A stretch of 5,498 nucleotides of DNA from Kiritimatiellia bacterium. GTDB lineage: Bacteria; Verrucomicrobiota; Kiritimatiellia; RFP12; UBA1067. Position numbers and translations under genes: made by a program. The DNA is taken from the NCBI GenBank assembly GCA_017459225.1, contig JAFUDL010000105.1, forward strand, positions 1 to 5,498, written 5' to 3'. How positions within the stretch are numbered: the stretch's first letter is position 1; each line of letters opens with the position of its first letter. The notes below the pieces were generated by a model. That model saw only the letters and a program-made list of their open reading frames with translations. It was not told where the DNA came from and searched no databases. Of the stretch, positions 5,478-5,498 are shown piece by piece.

Positions 5478-5498
5478 CCTCCTAGCAAGCAACATCGA

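Overview
The window is GC-rich, densely coded chromosomal DNA. All five substantial genes lie on the + strand, followed by a short AT-richer tail. Gene content does not fix the taxonomy. A secreted glycoside hydrolase next to a secreted phosphoesterase, together with a bare extended -10 box touching a start codon, suggests a polysaccharide-degrading Gram-negative, possibly of the Verrucomicrobiota/Kiritimatiellota/Lentisphaerota group. That placement is a weak inference.

Left part (1-1753): the C-terminal end of a GH2-type glycosidase (beta-galactosidase-like Ig-fold domain) is followed after 24 nt by a complete, probably exported calcineurin-type metallophosphoesterase with an imperfect twin-arginine signal. 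These two look like part of a carbohydrate-utilisation locus.

Middle part (1754-5260): a 38-nt gap carries an extended -10 promoter (TGnTATAAT) placed so that the transcript should start at or one base before the ATG, which implies a leaderless mRNA. It drives a tightly coupled three-gene operon in which both junctions are ATGA overlaps. The genes encode (i) a four-TM MotA/TolQ/ExbB-family channel subunit whose cytoplasmic tail holds seven consecutive 11-residue (hendecad) coiled-coil repeats, (ii) a single-TM protein in the position of MotB/ExbD/ZorB but without a recognisable peptidoglycan-binding domain, and (iii) a 631-residue, charged, largely helical protein with a possible signal peptide and no family I recognise. 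The layout resembles the ZorA/ZorB motor of Zorya or a Tol/Exb energiser, but the partner proteins differ. This is the best candidate here for an undescribed ion-driven membrane machine. Its function cannot be read from sequence alone.

Right part (5261-5498): base composition becomes AT-richer. A second extended -10 promoter, with a weak -35 at 17-nt spacing, precedes a short reading frame that encodes a signal-peptide-like N-terminus. The frame runs into an eight-G homopolymer and stops soon after. With one G fewer it would stay open to the window end, so this is either a phase-variable surface-protein gene, a sequence error or a small non-gene. No RNA genes, insertion sequences or CRISPR arrays were seen.
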